Of a stretch of DNA of 50,494 bases, positions 8,815 through 16,192 are shown one piece after another. Position numbers and translations under genes: made by a program. Below the pieces are notes generated by a model. That model was not told where the DNA came from, did not search any database, and saw nothing but the letters and a program-made list of their open reading frames with translations. Source of the stretch: a virus; the IMG/VR virus record IMGVR_UViG_3300020020_000046, positions 1 through 50,494 of that record; one strand, given 5' to 3'. Every line of letters starts with the position of its first letter. Within the stretch, counting starts at the first letter, position 1.

Positions 8815-10800
8815 TCAGTACCTCCGTGTCTGTAGCTGCTGGTTGCTGACCTCGCCGTTGCGCACGAGCGTACCGGATGTCAGCGTCTCACCGGGTGCCG
8901 ATCCGCCCGAGCCGGCGGCTGCGTTGCCAGCCGCGCCCGGCTGGGTTGCTGGGGCCGGCCCGGCCGCCGCGGGTGGCGCGCTCTGCGCCGCAGACTGTGC
9001 CTGGCGGGCCATCCCGACCGCGCCGGCGACGGTGACCGGGTTGACCGCCGCACCTGTGCCGTTGCCGCCGACCATACCACCACCCGAGTCAAGCTCCACG
9101 CCGAGCTCGCTGGCATAGGCGATGTTGTCGAGCTCCGCCCGCTGGGCCAGCAGGAACGCCTGGACCTTGTCGGGATGGTCGAAGATGTTGAGCGCCTCGG
9201 CCTGCACCTCCTCGTACGTGTCCTCGGCGGCCTCGTCGCCCATCGCCCGGATCGCCTTGAGGGTCGTGGTCATGCCCGCGTCGCGCTTCGTGATCTCGTT
9301 CTGCGTCACCTCCATGAAGTCGCGCGGCTCCATGGGCGGGAACTCCCAGCGGAAGTCGCGGAAGCGCTCGCCGTCATCGTCGGTCAGCAGCGCCTTCGCG
9401 TCGCGCCAGTTGTAGACCTCGCTGTATTGCAGGTTCAGCTCGAGATAGTCGTCGAAGCTGCGCTGGTCGCGCATGAGCTTGGGCGCCAGCCTGGCCTCGG
9501 TGGCCTTCCACGACGCCGACAGGGCCCGCCCCGACGTCTGCGCGTTCTGGATCATGCCCCACACGATCGGCGGCAGCCCGGTCGTCCGGTGGAGCAGGTC
9601 CATCAGGACGTCGACGTGGGCCTGCGCGGGAAAGATGTCGATGCGCGTCATGATCTGCTCGATCCGCTCTTGGTCGTTGAGCGGGATGAGCTCGAACGGT
9701 CCGGGCATTTCGATATTGCGCCCGGGGAAGCTCTCGAGGAGCTGGTACCGCGGGGCCGAATACATGCCGATGATGTCGCCCTGCTGGCTCAGTCGACGGT
9801 TCAGCTCGTCGTTGATGTCGATGACCGGGGCGATGTCCGACCAGCCGTAGCTGTCGCGCTCGTCGGTGTTCTCGAAATACACCCACGGCAGCTTCTCCCA
9901 CTTCGGATAGAGCGCCGTCTCGACGATCTTGTCGGTCACCCGCTTGACGCAGGCCACGGCGCTGTCGGTCACGTTGCCGTAGCGGTCGTACCCGACCTCG
10001 CGCCACCAGAGCTCCTCGACCCACACCATCGTCCGCGTCGAGTCATACCAGCGATCGGCGACCTCGCGATAAACGCCGGAGTCCTGGCCGCGGGCGATCC
10101 GCCCGCCCGTCGTCGGGATGCCGAGCCCGAACAGGGCGTTGGCCTTGTTGACGTTCATCTGGTACGCCACGAGCACCATTTCGAGCTCGCCCGGCTCTCG
10201 CGACGACCAGATTGGGTAGACCGTCGTGGGGTTGTGCAGCGTGTGACTGACCGTTCGCTGCTCGGCGCGGTTCGGCCACACCTTCATCCACGAGAAGCCG
10301 TACAGGTTCTTCTTCCGGTGAGCGAGGTAGGACTTGTAGGGCAGCCCGTCGCGGCGCATCTGGCTGCGCACGATCTGAGCCCGACGGCTGGCCTTGAACG
10401 CATTGACCTGCTTGCGCGCCTCGCCGACAAGCCGCCGACGCAGGACCTCGTCCTGATCGAACGATGGCGGCGCCGGGGAGACGAGCTCCGGCTGGGCCCA
10501 TAGCGTCGGGCTCTTGGCCGCCTCGAGCGCCGTCCAAATGTCGACCACCGCCCGGGCGACCGGGAAGTTGGCGCGCGTCAGCCCGACGTCCTCGATGCCC
10601 CACGGCTCGGGCCAGGCGTCGTGTGTGCGCAGGCTCTCGTCGAACGGCGGGCTGTACCAGTTGAGATAGGTCTGAGCCTTGGTGCGGACGATCCGCATGT
10701 CGCTCTCCATCGCGAGGCGACAGTTGTCGATGCGGCCGTTGAGCCACGCGAGGTCGCGGCGCGACGAGGGCTGGACAGGCGGCGCCGCTGCGAGCGCCAT
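8815..10800 (-). CDS. Portal protein, 661 aa
   Basis: Starts ATG at 10800 in a TGATG overlap with the previous stop. The length, the position directly after the large terminase, and the layout fit a portal: a helical N-terminus with Trp-rich segments (YLNWYSPPFDESLRTHDAWP), a beta-rich middle (MKVWPNRAEQRTVSHTLHNP), a long DIAPVIDINDELNRRLSQQG stretch, and a C-terminal helical part with QNEITKRDAGM. These features are typical of portal proteins of short-tailed and SU10-like phages, which form the dodecameric DNA channel at the capsid vertex. The last 100 residues are Ala/Gly/Pro-rich and probably disordered. Recognition is by general pattern, without a search. Confidence 0.8.
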   Translation of the reverse strand: MALAAAPPVQPSSRRDLAWLNGRIDNCRLAMESDMRIVRTKAQTYLNWYSPPFDESLRTHDAWPEPWGIEDVGLTRANFPVARAVVDIWTALEAAKSPTLWAQPELVSPAPPSFDQDEVLRRRLVGEARKQVNAFKASRRAQIVRSQMRRDGLPYKSYLAHRKKNLYGFSWMKVWPNRAEQRTVSHTLHNPTTVYPIWSSREPGELEMVLVAYQMNVNKANALFGLGIPTTGGRIARGQDSGVYREVADRWYDSTRTMVWVEELWWREVGYDRYGNVTDSAVACVKRVTDKIVETALYPKWEKLPWVYFENTDERDSYGWSDIAPVIDINDELNRRLSQQGDIIGMYSAPRYQLLESFPGRNIEMPGPFELIPLNDQERIEQIMTRIDIFPAQAHVDVLMDLLHRTTGLPPIVWGMIQNAQTSGRALSASWKATEARLAPKLMRDQRSFDDYLELNLQYSEVYNWRDAKALLTDDDGERFRDFRWEFPPMEPRDFMEVTQNEITKRDAGMTTTLKAIRAMGDEAAEDTYEEVQAEALNIFDHPDKVQAFLLAQRAELDNIAYASELGVELDSGGGMVGGNGTGAAVNPVTVAGAVGMARQAQSAAQSAPPAAAGPAPATQPGAAGNAAAGSGGSAPGETLTSGTLVRNGEVSNQQLQTRRY

Positions 10801-11174
10801 CAGCTCTTGAGGACGACCGTGAACGCGCGGTCGGCCAGCTGGTTGACCTCGGCCGCGGTGTTGCCCGACACGAGCCGGATCATCGGCAGGCCGAGCAGCT
10901 TGGCGATGATGGCGCCGCCGACGATCGCGTCGCCGACGCGGGCCGCGATGGTGGCGGCCGCGATGAGCACCTCGGCGTTGGCGTCGTCCCACACTTCGCC
11001 CCATGTCGTGCCGCCGTCGAAGCTCGCCTCGAAGGTCAGGTCGGCCGCGGTCCACGCGGCCGGCAGGAGCAGCGACATGCTCGCCGTGTCGTACAGCGAG
11101 ATCGCGTTGCTCTTGGCCGCTCCGTTGGGGATGGTCGCGACGACCTTGTTGGTCACCCGCCGGCTCGTACCCAT
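10800..11174 (-). CDS. Small beta-sandwich virion-like protein, 124 aa
   Basis: ATG at 11174 follows GGAGG by 6 bases, just after the terminase stop. The pattern 'TFEASFDGGTTWGEVWDD', an alternating strand segment, then 'IRLVSGNTAAEVNQ', resembles small phage beta-sandwich proteins that carry an 'SGT....NQ' signature and are often found near head or neck genes. It sits between large terminase and portal and is coupled to portal by TGATG, so a head or neck accessory role is reasonable. No exact family name can be given. Confidence 0.75.
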   Translation of the reverse strand: MGTSRRVTNKVVATIPNGAAKSNAISLYDTASMSLLLPAAWTAADLTFEASFDGGTTWGEVWDDANAEVLIAAATIAARVGDAIVGGAIIAKLLGLPMIRLVSGNTAAEVNQLADRAFTVVLKS

Positions 11175-11177
11175 GCT

Positions 11178-12881
11178 CTACCTCCGTCCGCCGACGAGCC
11201 GGCGGCCTCGCTTGCTGTTGCTGGCGACGATGTTGAACGGCTTGGCCTTGGAGTTGCCAGCATGGCCGATGAGCCGCCACAGCCACCACGCGAACTGCGC
11301 GAGGGTCATGGCCGCGTCCTGCCGGAGCTTCTCGTCGTCACGCTTATAGACCGACAGCTGGCGGCGGAGCTTCTTCCACGGGCCCGTGGTCGGGAACCGG
11401 AACAGTCCGAAGTCGAGATCGTCGGGGATGTCGGGCCAGGCGTCGATGAAGCCATCGTCGGAGGTGTCGACCGGGAGACCCATCGCCAGCATCCGTTGGA
11501 GCCCCTGTAGTGCGGCCTCTTTGTTCGTGACGTACTTGACGGCACGAGCCTGCAGGTTGCAGTCCAGCACCGCGAGGCCATCCTGCCGGGCCTTGCGATA
11601 CACCGCGAGGCCACCCTCGCCCGTCGAGTCGATGATCCCGACGTGGCTGCGGTAACGTCGCATGTCGCGGGAAAGGTAGGCGTGCTGCTCGTCCGGTGTC
11701 AATGTCCGCGACGAGCGGAGCAGGGTCATCGACGCGCCGAGGATCGGGTTCTGCGGCGTGATGAGCTTGGGCGGCCACGGGATCAGCAGGTTGATGTAGA
11801 CGTTGTCGTCGGACGCGAGGGCGTGGTCGAACGACGTCGCGAATACCGCCCGGTTGTGCAGGCGCCGCCAGCCTTCCTCGTCGCCCGCCTTGGGCGGCTC
11901 GATCGTCTCGGGCAGCGAGCTGTCGAACGCCCGGTCGAGCAGGAAGTGCGGGAACATCGTGCGCGTCCCGGCGCCGAGCGTGCCCGACACCGAGCGGCTG
12001 GCGATATCCTTGTCGATCGACACGCGCATCTGGCGGTCCATCGACCGCTGGCTCTGCGAGAAGTTGGCGGAGCGGGCGGCCTCGGTGAAGTGCCAGTCGG
12101 CGATCCGGTCGGCGCCCGCCGCCGCGATGCTCTCGTCGGCGAGGTCCTCGAGCTCGGCGTAGATGTGCTCGCTCTCGATGGTCGCCGTGCCGGCCAGGAC
12201 GACCGGAGCGAGGAAGTCCGACGAGCGCGGCAGCATCGTCTGGTCGAAGATGGTCGTGATCTCGTCGGCCGGCTGCTGGCGCGGGAACTCGTCCCAGCCG
12301 ATGAGCCACCACGCATCGGACTCGAGCCGGGCCGCCTTGCCTTGCGTCGAGCGGAAGTCGATCTGCGCGTTGTTGGCGCACAGGACGACCGGGCGGTCGA
12401 CGTCGTTCACGTCGACGAGCTTGGTGGCGGTGAAGAACGGGGCGAGGAGCGCCTTACGCTGCAGCTTCGTGAACGGGTTGCGCTGCTGCATCGCCCGGCC
12501 GTCGATGAGCTCGTCGAACAGGCCCCACGCCTTGCCGGCCAGCTCCGACAACGGAGCGGCGTGCAGGACCTTGTAGTTGAACGGCAGCCAGCCGTGCTCG
12601 AAATCGGCGTGCTCGAAGCGCCACTTGTACCAGACGGCCCACGAATACAGGAGGTCGAGGCCAGTCGTCTTGCCGGTCCGGTTGGCCCACCGCCACACGT
12701 GGATCGTGCCAGGGGGCCACGTCAGGACGTCGTCGATGTGCTCGAGCTGCGCGTCGTTGAGGACCACGCCCCAGCCGTAGTAGCAGAACAGCTCGATATC
12801 GCCCGACTCGAGCCACGCCCGGTGGCGGCGCGGCAGGGCGGTGAGCGCCTCGAGGAAGTCGCGCTGCTGGGTCGGGTTCAC
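11178..12881 (-). CDS. terL: Terminase large subunit, 567 aa
   Basis: Packaging ATPase-nuclease that cuts concatemers and pumps DNA through the portal. The Walker A motif is ANRTGKTT at residues 66-73 and the Walker B/catalytic pair is DE in LIGWDEFP near 197. A C-terminal nuclease domain is suggested by acidic positions in ATSFDHA and IIDSTGEGG. I chose GTG at 12881 (VNPTQQRDFLEAL) because it overlaps the upstream stop as GTGA; longer versions in this frame read into Arg-rich antisense-like sequence. The order terminase, small beta-sandwich protein, portal matches many tailed phages. The nuclease residues are assigned by pattern only. Confidence 0.93.
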   Translation of the reverse strand: MNPTQQRDFLEALTALPRRHRAWLESGDIELFCYYGWGVVLNDAQLEHIDDVLTWPPGTIHVWRWANRTGKTTGLDLLYSWAVWYKWRFEHADFEHGWLPFNYKVLHAAPLSELAGKAWGLFDELIDGRAMQQRNPFTKLQRKALLAPFFTATKLVDVNDVDRPVVLCANNAQIDFRSTQGKAARLESDAWWLIGWDEFPRQQPADEITTIFDQTMLPRSSDFLAPVVLAGTATIESEHIYAELEDLADESIAAAGADRIADWHFTEAARSANFSQSQRSMDRQMRVSIDKDIASRSVSGTLGAGTRTMFPHFLLDRAFDSSLPETIEPPKAGDEEGWRRLHNRAVFATSFDHALASDDNVYINLLIPWPPKLITPQNPILGASMTLLRSSRTLTPDEQHAYLSRDMRRYRSHVGIIDSTGEGGLAVYRKARQDGLAVLDCNLQARAVKYVTNKEAALQGLQRMLAMGLPVDTSDDGFIDAWPDIPDDLDFGLFRFPTTGPWKKLRRQLSVYKRDDEKLRQDAAMTLAQFAWWLWRLIGHAGNSKAKPFNIVASNSKRGRRLVGGRR

Positions 12882-13120
12882 GCCCCGACACGGCGGAACA
12901 CCAGCACCGTGCCGCACAGGTTCGCGCAAGCCACCCAGGCAAGCCCGGGCGTGCCGGCGAGACCGCCGTCGGGGCCAGAAACGAACTCCCAGCCCGGCCC
13001 GACGTAGCGCGGATGAACGAGGTGCGGCGGGCAGCGCGGATCGGCTGGGTAGCGGCTGTCGGCCAGCCGCTTCCACAGCGCCTCGATCGTATCAAGCGTG
13101 ATCGGGTCAGCCACCGGCAT
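12878..13120 (-). CDS. Small protein between terminase subunits, 80 aa
   Basis: Starts ATG at 13120 (MPVADPITLDTIEALWKRLA) or the in-frame GTG two codons later, and overlaps the preceding stop by 14 or 8 bases. It ends in a GTGA overlap with the large terminase. It has a helical start, then a Pro/His/Gly-rich segment (DPRCPPHLVHPRYVGPGW) and a hydrophobic C-terminus with WVACANLCGTVLVFRR. Three cysteines could bind metal but are not in a standard spacing. No family is recognised. Tight coupling on both sides supports it as a real gene. Confidence 0.75.
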   Translation of the reverse strand: MPVADPITLDTIEALWKRLADSRYPADPRCPPHLVHPRYVGPGWEFVSGPDGGLAGTPGLAWVACANLCGTVLVFRRVGA

Positions 13121-13742
13121 TCGCGGCGAGCAGTCGCCGCTCCTCCGCGACCTCGGCGTGCATCGCCTCGAGGTCCTCGGCGGCCTCGGCGGGGTCCGCG
13201 GTCGGGCTGACGATGTGGCCGGAGCTGGCGCCGAAGATGGCCATGACGTCGATCGCCTGCTGGTTGCGCTTGAGGCGGCTGGCCTCCTTCGTGCCGGCGG
13301 CCACGGTGCCGAGCTTGGCCATCGCGATGACCTCCTTCGTCTTGAACGCGGCCATCGCCTCGGGACTCTTGTCGAGCAGCGCCTCGAGGGCGCCGAGGGC
13401 CTTCATCCCCAGGCGCGACCCGGCCTCCATGACCGAGCCGAAGTCGGTCGCGACCGGGACGTGGTCCTCGGGCAGCTCCTCGCCCGGCTCAAACTCCTTC
13501 CAGCTCGCCTCGATGTGGTCGGCGTGGCGAGTGAGCGTCTTGGGGTCGAGCTCGCTGTAGCGCTCGGCGCGCTTGTCCTTGATGAGCATGGCCGCCTGCG
13601 ACGCTGCACGGGCCCCAGCGCTGCGATAGTTCGCCTCGCGGACGATCCCGCCCTCGGGCCAGATGGCGCGGTTCACCGCGATCCTGATGAGCTCGGGGGC
13701 CTGACAGACGATGCAGTCGCCCTTGAGCGGCGCTGACTTCAC
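13107..13742 (-). CDS. Probable terminase small subunit, 211 aa
   Basis: Lies just upstream of the large subunit. GTG at 13742 overlaps the previous stop as GTGA. The first 80 residues fit a small-terminase-type DNA-binding domain: IRIAVNRAIWPEGGIVREAN, then YRSAGARAASQAAMLIK and SELDPKTLTRHADHIEASW, two helix-turn-helix-like segments. The rest is helical with a Lys/Glu core and acidic C-terminus, as in oligomerising small subunits. A CxxC pair (CIVC, residues 10-13) near the start is unusual. Small terminases select the packaging site. The assignment rests on position, size and helical pattern. Confidence 0.6.
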   Translation of the reverse strand: MKSAPLKGDCIVCQAPELIRIAVNRAIWPEGGIVREANYRSAGARAASQAAMLIKDKRAERYSELDPKTLTRHADHIEASWKEFEPGEELPEDHVPVATDFGSVMEAGSRLGMKALGALEALLDKSPEAMAAFKTKEVIAMAKLGTVAAGTKEASRLKRNQQAIDVMAIFGASSGHIVSPTADPAEAAEDLEAMHAEVAEERRLLAANAGG

Positions 13743-14137
13743 AGCGCGATCACCTGCTGGTCGAGGACGCCGACCTCGCTGGCGTCTCCGGGCTCGAGGC
13801 CACCATGAATGACCTCAGACGCACGGGTCTCGAGGCGGTAGAGCCGGCACGCTTCCTCGCCGCACGCCAGACGAGCAGGGCAATAGTCGCGGCAATACGC
13901 GGCGACGTCGCCGATGGCAGCCTGCGCGAGCTCGGCCGACTCGGGTGTCCACGTCTCGAGGTCCGCACGGCCAGCAAGCACTCCACCGAGCCGAGCCGAA
14001 GCGATAGCGTCCGCCAGCCCATCAGCGGTCGACGCCGTAGTTTCGGGCGACTCGCTCGAGGATGGAGGCGCCGTACTGGCCGCCGTTGCCGTTGGCTCGG
14101 CGGGGGACGCGGGCTCGTAGGGTGGCGTCATCGCCAT
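13739..14137 (-). CDS. Cysteine-motif protein, up to 132 aa, start uncertain
   Basis: The frame reads to a GTGA overlap with the terminase small subunit. The C-terminal 90 residues look real (LADAIASARLGGVLAGRADL, then a cysteine cluster C-R-D-Y-C, A-C, A-C-R with spacing C-x3-C-x6-C-x4-C). This spacing recalls small iron-sulphur or zinc folds such as WhiB-like proteins, but the match is only suggestive. The first 40 residues are a Pro/Ala/Ser/Thr run with the look of a shadow of the overlapping frame at 14022-14348. The start may be the ATG at 14137, which makes a TGATG overlap, or an alternative codon after 14022. Confidence 0.6.
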   Translation of the reverse strand: MAMTPPYEPASPAEPTATAASTAPPSSSESPETTASTADGLADAIASARLGGVLAGRADLETWTPESAELAQAAIGDVAAYCRDYCPARLACGEEACRLYRLETRASEVIHGGLEPGDASEVGVLDQQVIAL

Positions 14138-14348
14138 CAGATGAGTCCTGCGTCGGCGGCTGGATCGAGTGTCTCCCCCGGACCTCGGTCGGGGCCGGGG
14201 ACGGCGGCGAGCCGATGGGCTCGTCCAGCGTCGCCCGGACCGCCCTCATCCTCGCGAGGTTCGACGCGGTCCGCGACGAGTGTCGCTCGACGTGCGAGGT
14301 CAGGGCCGTCAGGGCGTCCCGAAATGCTGGCGAGGGCAAGGGCGGCAC
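14022..14348 (-). CDS. Hypothetical protein, 108 aa, competing-frame locus
   Basis: GTG at 14348 has AGGAAG about 6 bases upstream. The protein is polar and helical (FRDALTALTSHVERHSSRTA, end SILERVARNYGVDR). Hand counting over about 60 codons gives roughly 93 percent G+C at third positions in this frame, typical of this genome, against about 64 percent for the overlapping frame at 14137-14727. Against it, it overlaps the next gene by 116 bases. No family is recognised. This frame and the 14352-14666 frame are the same, separated by one TAA and one codon. Confidence 0.5.
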   Translation of the reverse strand: MPPLPSPAFRDALTALTSHVERHSSRTASNLARMRAVRATLDEPIGSPPSPAPTEVRGRHSIQPPTQDSSDGDDATLRARVPRRANGNGGQYGASILERVARNYGVDR

Positions 14349-14727
14349 GGATTACTTCCTGCCGTTCTGGTCCGAGCGAGGCGAGGGCTCGCTCGTAGAA
14401 CCGTCGAGCATCGTCGACTGGTACGTCAGGTCGTCCGCTGCCGCCGCGTCCGGCCAGGAAGCCACCGAGGGCCACGGCACCAATGGCGACGAGGAGCCCG
14501 GCGGGCGACAGGTCAAGAGATGCAACGATCGCGCCCGTCCCTCCAACGAGGAGTGCCAGCGCAAGCGGGGGTGCGGCGGCGGCAGCTGGGATGGCCGGGC
14601 GTCGTCGAGGGCCTCCCCCTGATCGGTCGCTTCGTCCGGCGTGGAGCGCTCGTCGCTGGCCATCACTCAGCATGTCCTCCGTGACTCGCATGGGCGCCAT
14701 CTTTGGCCCGGACCTCGCCGATGTCAA
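14137..14727 (-). CDS. Alternative frame: two-helix membrane protein, 196 aa
   Basis: This frame encodes two convincing membrane helices (PPLALALLVGGTGAIVASL and LLVAIGAVALGGFLAG) and then a helical cytosolic-type tail (DDARRFYERALASLGPERQE). Its stop overlaps the next ATG as TGATG. Its weak points are a non-genome-like N-terminus (Arg/Ser-rich with poor third-position G+C) and no coupled start. It could be the second half of a gene that begins at 14666 in the other frame and changes frame by -1 within the CCGCCGCCGCACCCCC tract near 14560. It could also be a chance shadow frame. Confidence 0.4.
   Translation of the reverse strand: MTSARSGPKMAPMRVTEDMLSDGQRRALHAGRSDRSGGGPRRRPAIPAAAAAPPLALALLVGGTGAIVASLDLSPAGLLVAIGAVALGGFLAGRGGSGRPDVPVDDARRFYERALASLGPERQEVIRAALALASISGRPDGPDLARRATLVADRVEPREDEGGPGDAGRAHRLAAVPGPDRGPGETLDPAADAGLI
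14352..14666 (-). CDS. Alternative frame: acidic N-terminus, 104 aa
   Basis: GTG at 14666, followed at once by ATG, overlaps the stop of the gene before it as GTGATG, the coupling used all over this genome. The first 27 residues (MASDERSTPDEATDQGEALD) are acidic with genome-like codon use. The second half (Trp, His, Ser and Pro-rich) does not look like a folded protein. This supports either a short separate gene or a start for the membrane protein in the neighbouring frame. The two choices are set out in the findings. Confidence 0.4.
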   Translation of the reverse strand: MMASDERSTPDEATDQGEALDDARPSQLPPPHPRLRWHSSLEGRARSLHLLTCRPPGSSSPLVPWPSVASWPDAAAADDLTYQSTMLDGSTSEPSPRSDQNGRK

Positions 14728-14890
14728 CCGCCTCCCAGCCCGCGGACTCGTGCAGCGCCGGGCCGCAGCGAGCGCACAGCGGCCAGACGGCGCCGCCGGG
14801 CGCTCGGTACGGCTTCACCCGGCTGCCGGTGCAGGGATCGCTGCCGCCGGCGACGTTGACGATCCTCGCCGAGCAGCCGGGCTTGGCCAT
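14663..14890 (-). CDS. Small cysteine-containing protein, 75 aa
   Basis: ATG at 14890 overlaps the upstream stop by one base (TGATG). Cysteines at about 6, 20, 39 and 42 include a CARC pair (PLCARCGPALHESAGW), a likely zinc-knuckle arrangement. The C-terminus is His/Ala-rich (AHASHGGHAE). No family is recognised. It is one of several small Cys-pair proteins in this part of the genome and lies in a coupled chain that leads to the terminase. Confidence 0.75.
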   Translation of the reverse strand: MAKPGCSARIVNVAGGSDPCTGSRVKPYRAPGGAVWPLCARCGPALHESAGWEAVDIGEVRAKDGAHASHGGHAE

Positions 14891-15294
14891 CAGAGCGGCC
14901 GGTCGCCGGTCGCGTCGGGCGAGGCGTCGACGTACGGCACGGGCTCACCGGCGACCTCGCCGAGCGCGTTGGCGCGCTCGACGTCGCCACGCTGGGTGAT
15001 GCGTCCTCGAGGCGAGTCATCGAGCGCGTACGTCGCCTGGAAGCGGGCGTCACTGATCGCCCACACATCGCTGCCCGGGTCGTCGTCGGGGTGGTTTGTG
15101 ACCAGCCAGTCGCCGGGGGCGCCCTCCATCGGTCCGCGGTCGGTCTCGACGACGAAGTCGTGCGGCACGCTGACCGCGAGGATGCGGGCCGTCTTGCGGG
15201 CGACCTCGCCGTGGCCGCGGTTGAGGACGCGGTCGACGAGCTCGTCGTGGTACGACTCCGGGTAGCGGGTCCGGGGCGTTCGTTCCTCGGTCAT
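14890..15294 (-). CDS. Phage protein with PGDWLV-type domain, 134 aa
   Basis: ATG at 15294 overlaps the previous stop as ATGA. The N-terminal helical part is charged (MTEERTPRTRYPESYHDELV). A small beta domain follows, with 'VETDRGPMEGAPGDWLVTN' and 'DVWAISDARFQATYAL'. The same pattern (a ligand-like strand, PGDWLV, then a conserved F-x-x-T-Y) occurs in small phage proteins of unknown role. The position between small genes and the packaging module gives no direct clue. The gene is confident; the domain likeness is from memory of the pattern. Confidence 0.8.
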   Translation of the reverse strand: MTEERTPRTRYPESYHDELVDRVLNRGHGEVARKTARILAVSVPHDFVVETDRGPMEGAPGDWLVTNHPDDDPGSDVWAISDARFQATYALDDSPRGRITQRGDVERANALGEVAGEPVPYVDASPDATGDRPL

Positions 15295-15485
15295 CGGTGA
15301 CCTCCCTTGATGTTGGTGCGCGATGAATGCGCGTGCTGCTCGGGATGGATGTGACGGTGCGCGTGACGCCGGCCGTCGTGGCTATGAAAGTGGACGTGCT
15401 CGGTCTCGTCGACCGGGCGCGGCTTGTCGCGCAGGTCGTCGGCCAGCGTCCGATTGCCGTACGACGGGAACCACGCGGCGGTCAC
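15291..15485 (-). CDS. Histidine-rich small protein, 64 aa
   Basis: GTG at 15485 overlaps the upstream TGA as GTGA, which fixes the start better than the GTG four codons earlier. The middle is very rich in histidine (EHVHFHSHDGRRHAHRHIHP), which could bind metal ions or simply be a low-complexity linker. It has no recognised family. It ends in an ATGA overlap with the next gene. Confidence 0.7.
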   Translation of the reverse strand: MTAAWFPSYGNRTLADDLRDKPRPVDETEHVHFHSHDGRRHAHRHIHPEQHAHSSRTNIKGGHR

Positions 15486-15787
15486 ATCTGGTCCCACCAG
15501 TCTGCCTCCTGAGCTTCATAGACCTTGGCCGCTCGAGCCTTGCGCTCGAGACTGTTCCACCACCGGAGCTGCTCGGGGTCGCAGCCGTTGAGGTCGGCGA
15601 TCCGCAGCAGCTCGCTGAGCTCCGTCGAGCAGAACCGGCAGTTGTCACGATGCCAGAAGCCGACCTGATCGGCGGTGTCGCGACCGACGGCGGCGCGTGT
15701 GCCCATGCCGTCGTTCCAGCGCCACAGCCAGCAGAGCGACGCAGCGATCGCCGTGGCGACGGGTGTGTAGCGCTCATCGGTCATCAT
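15482..15787 (-). CDS. Small protein with WHRDNCRFC motif, 101 aa
   Basis: Starts at the double ATG at 15787 (MMTDERYTPVATAIAASLCW); upstream sequence in frame is Arg/Ser/Pro-rich and looks like antisense. Residues about 48-56 contain HRDNCRFC, a His-x3-Cys-x2-Cys arrangement fit for zinc, followed by helices (ELSELLRIADLNGCDPEQLR) and a Trp-rich end. It overlaps the stop of the previous gene by 14 bases. No family is recognised. Confidence 0.75.
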   Translation of the reverse strand: MMTDERYTPVATAIAASLCWLWRWNDGMGTRAAVGRDTADQVGFWHRDNCRFCSTELSELLRIADLNGCDPEQLRWWNSLERKARAAKVYEAQEADWWDQM

Positions 15788-16067
15788 CGGCATGGGCCTT
15801 CTTCGCCTCGGCGATGTGGCGGGCGACCATCCGCTCGGTGTGGCCCTTGAAGATGGTGTCGAGGTCCCGGGTGAGCGGCGATATGCCGCCCGGGTTGGCG
15901 TAGCGGAACTTGCGCGGGTCGCCGGTGTAGGGCGGCGGGATCGGCAGCCGCTCCGACTCGGGCAAGACGCCGCGGCGACGCGTCTGGTCGTTGAGCCAGC
16001 CCATTTCGGGGCAATCGGGCTGGTGGGCGGTGACGCCGCCACAGCGCTCGCACGGGTCGCCCCTCAT
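15774..16067 (-). CDS. Small CxxC protein, 97 aa
   Basis: ATG at 16067 overlaps the previous stop as ATGA. It begins MRGDPCERCGGVTAHQPDCP, a CxxC pair with a further Cys 11 residues on, the look of a short zinc ribbon. A polar helical tail (LTRDLDTIFKGHTERMVARH) ends in Asp-rich sequence. It has no recognised function and belongs to the chain of coupled small genes next to the initiator-like gene. Confidence 0.75.
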   Translation of the reverse strand: MRGDPCERCGGVTAHQPDCPEMGWLNDQTRRRGVLPESERLPIPPPYTGDPRKFRYANPGGISPLTRDLDTIFKGHTERMVARHIAEAKKAHADDDR

Positions 16068-16192
16068 GCCACCATGCTCCGCTGCCAGGCGATGAGACAG
16101 CCGCGCAGCTCGGCAACCGACTGGCGGCGCTCGTAGTAGGCGTGGCCCATCCGGTTCGCGTAGCTGCAGGCCACGGCACGCGTCTCGGTCAT
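16064..16192 (-). CDS. Very small protein, 42 aa
   Basis: ATG at 16192 (MTETRAVACSYANRMGHAYY) and TGA at 16064 each form an ATGA overlap with their neighbours, and codon use matches the genome. The peptide is amphipathic with two Cys and a basic stretch. No function is visible. It lies directly downstream of the initiator-like gene, so a link with replication is possible but unproven. Confidence 0.75.
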   Translation of the reverse strand: MTETRAVACSYANRMGHAYYERRQSVAELRGCLIAWQRSMVA

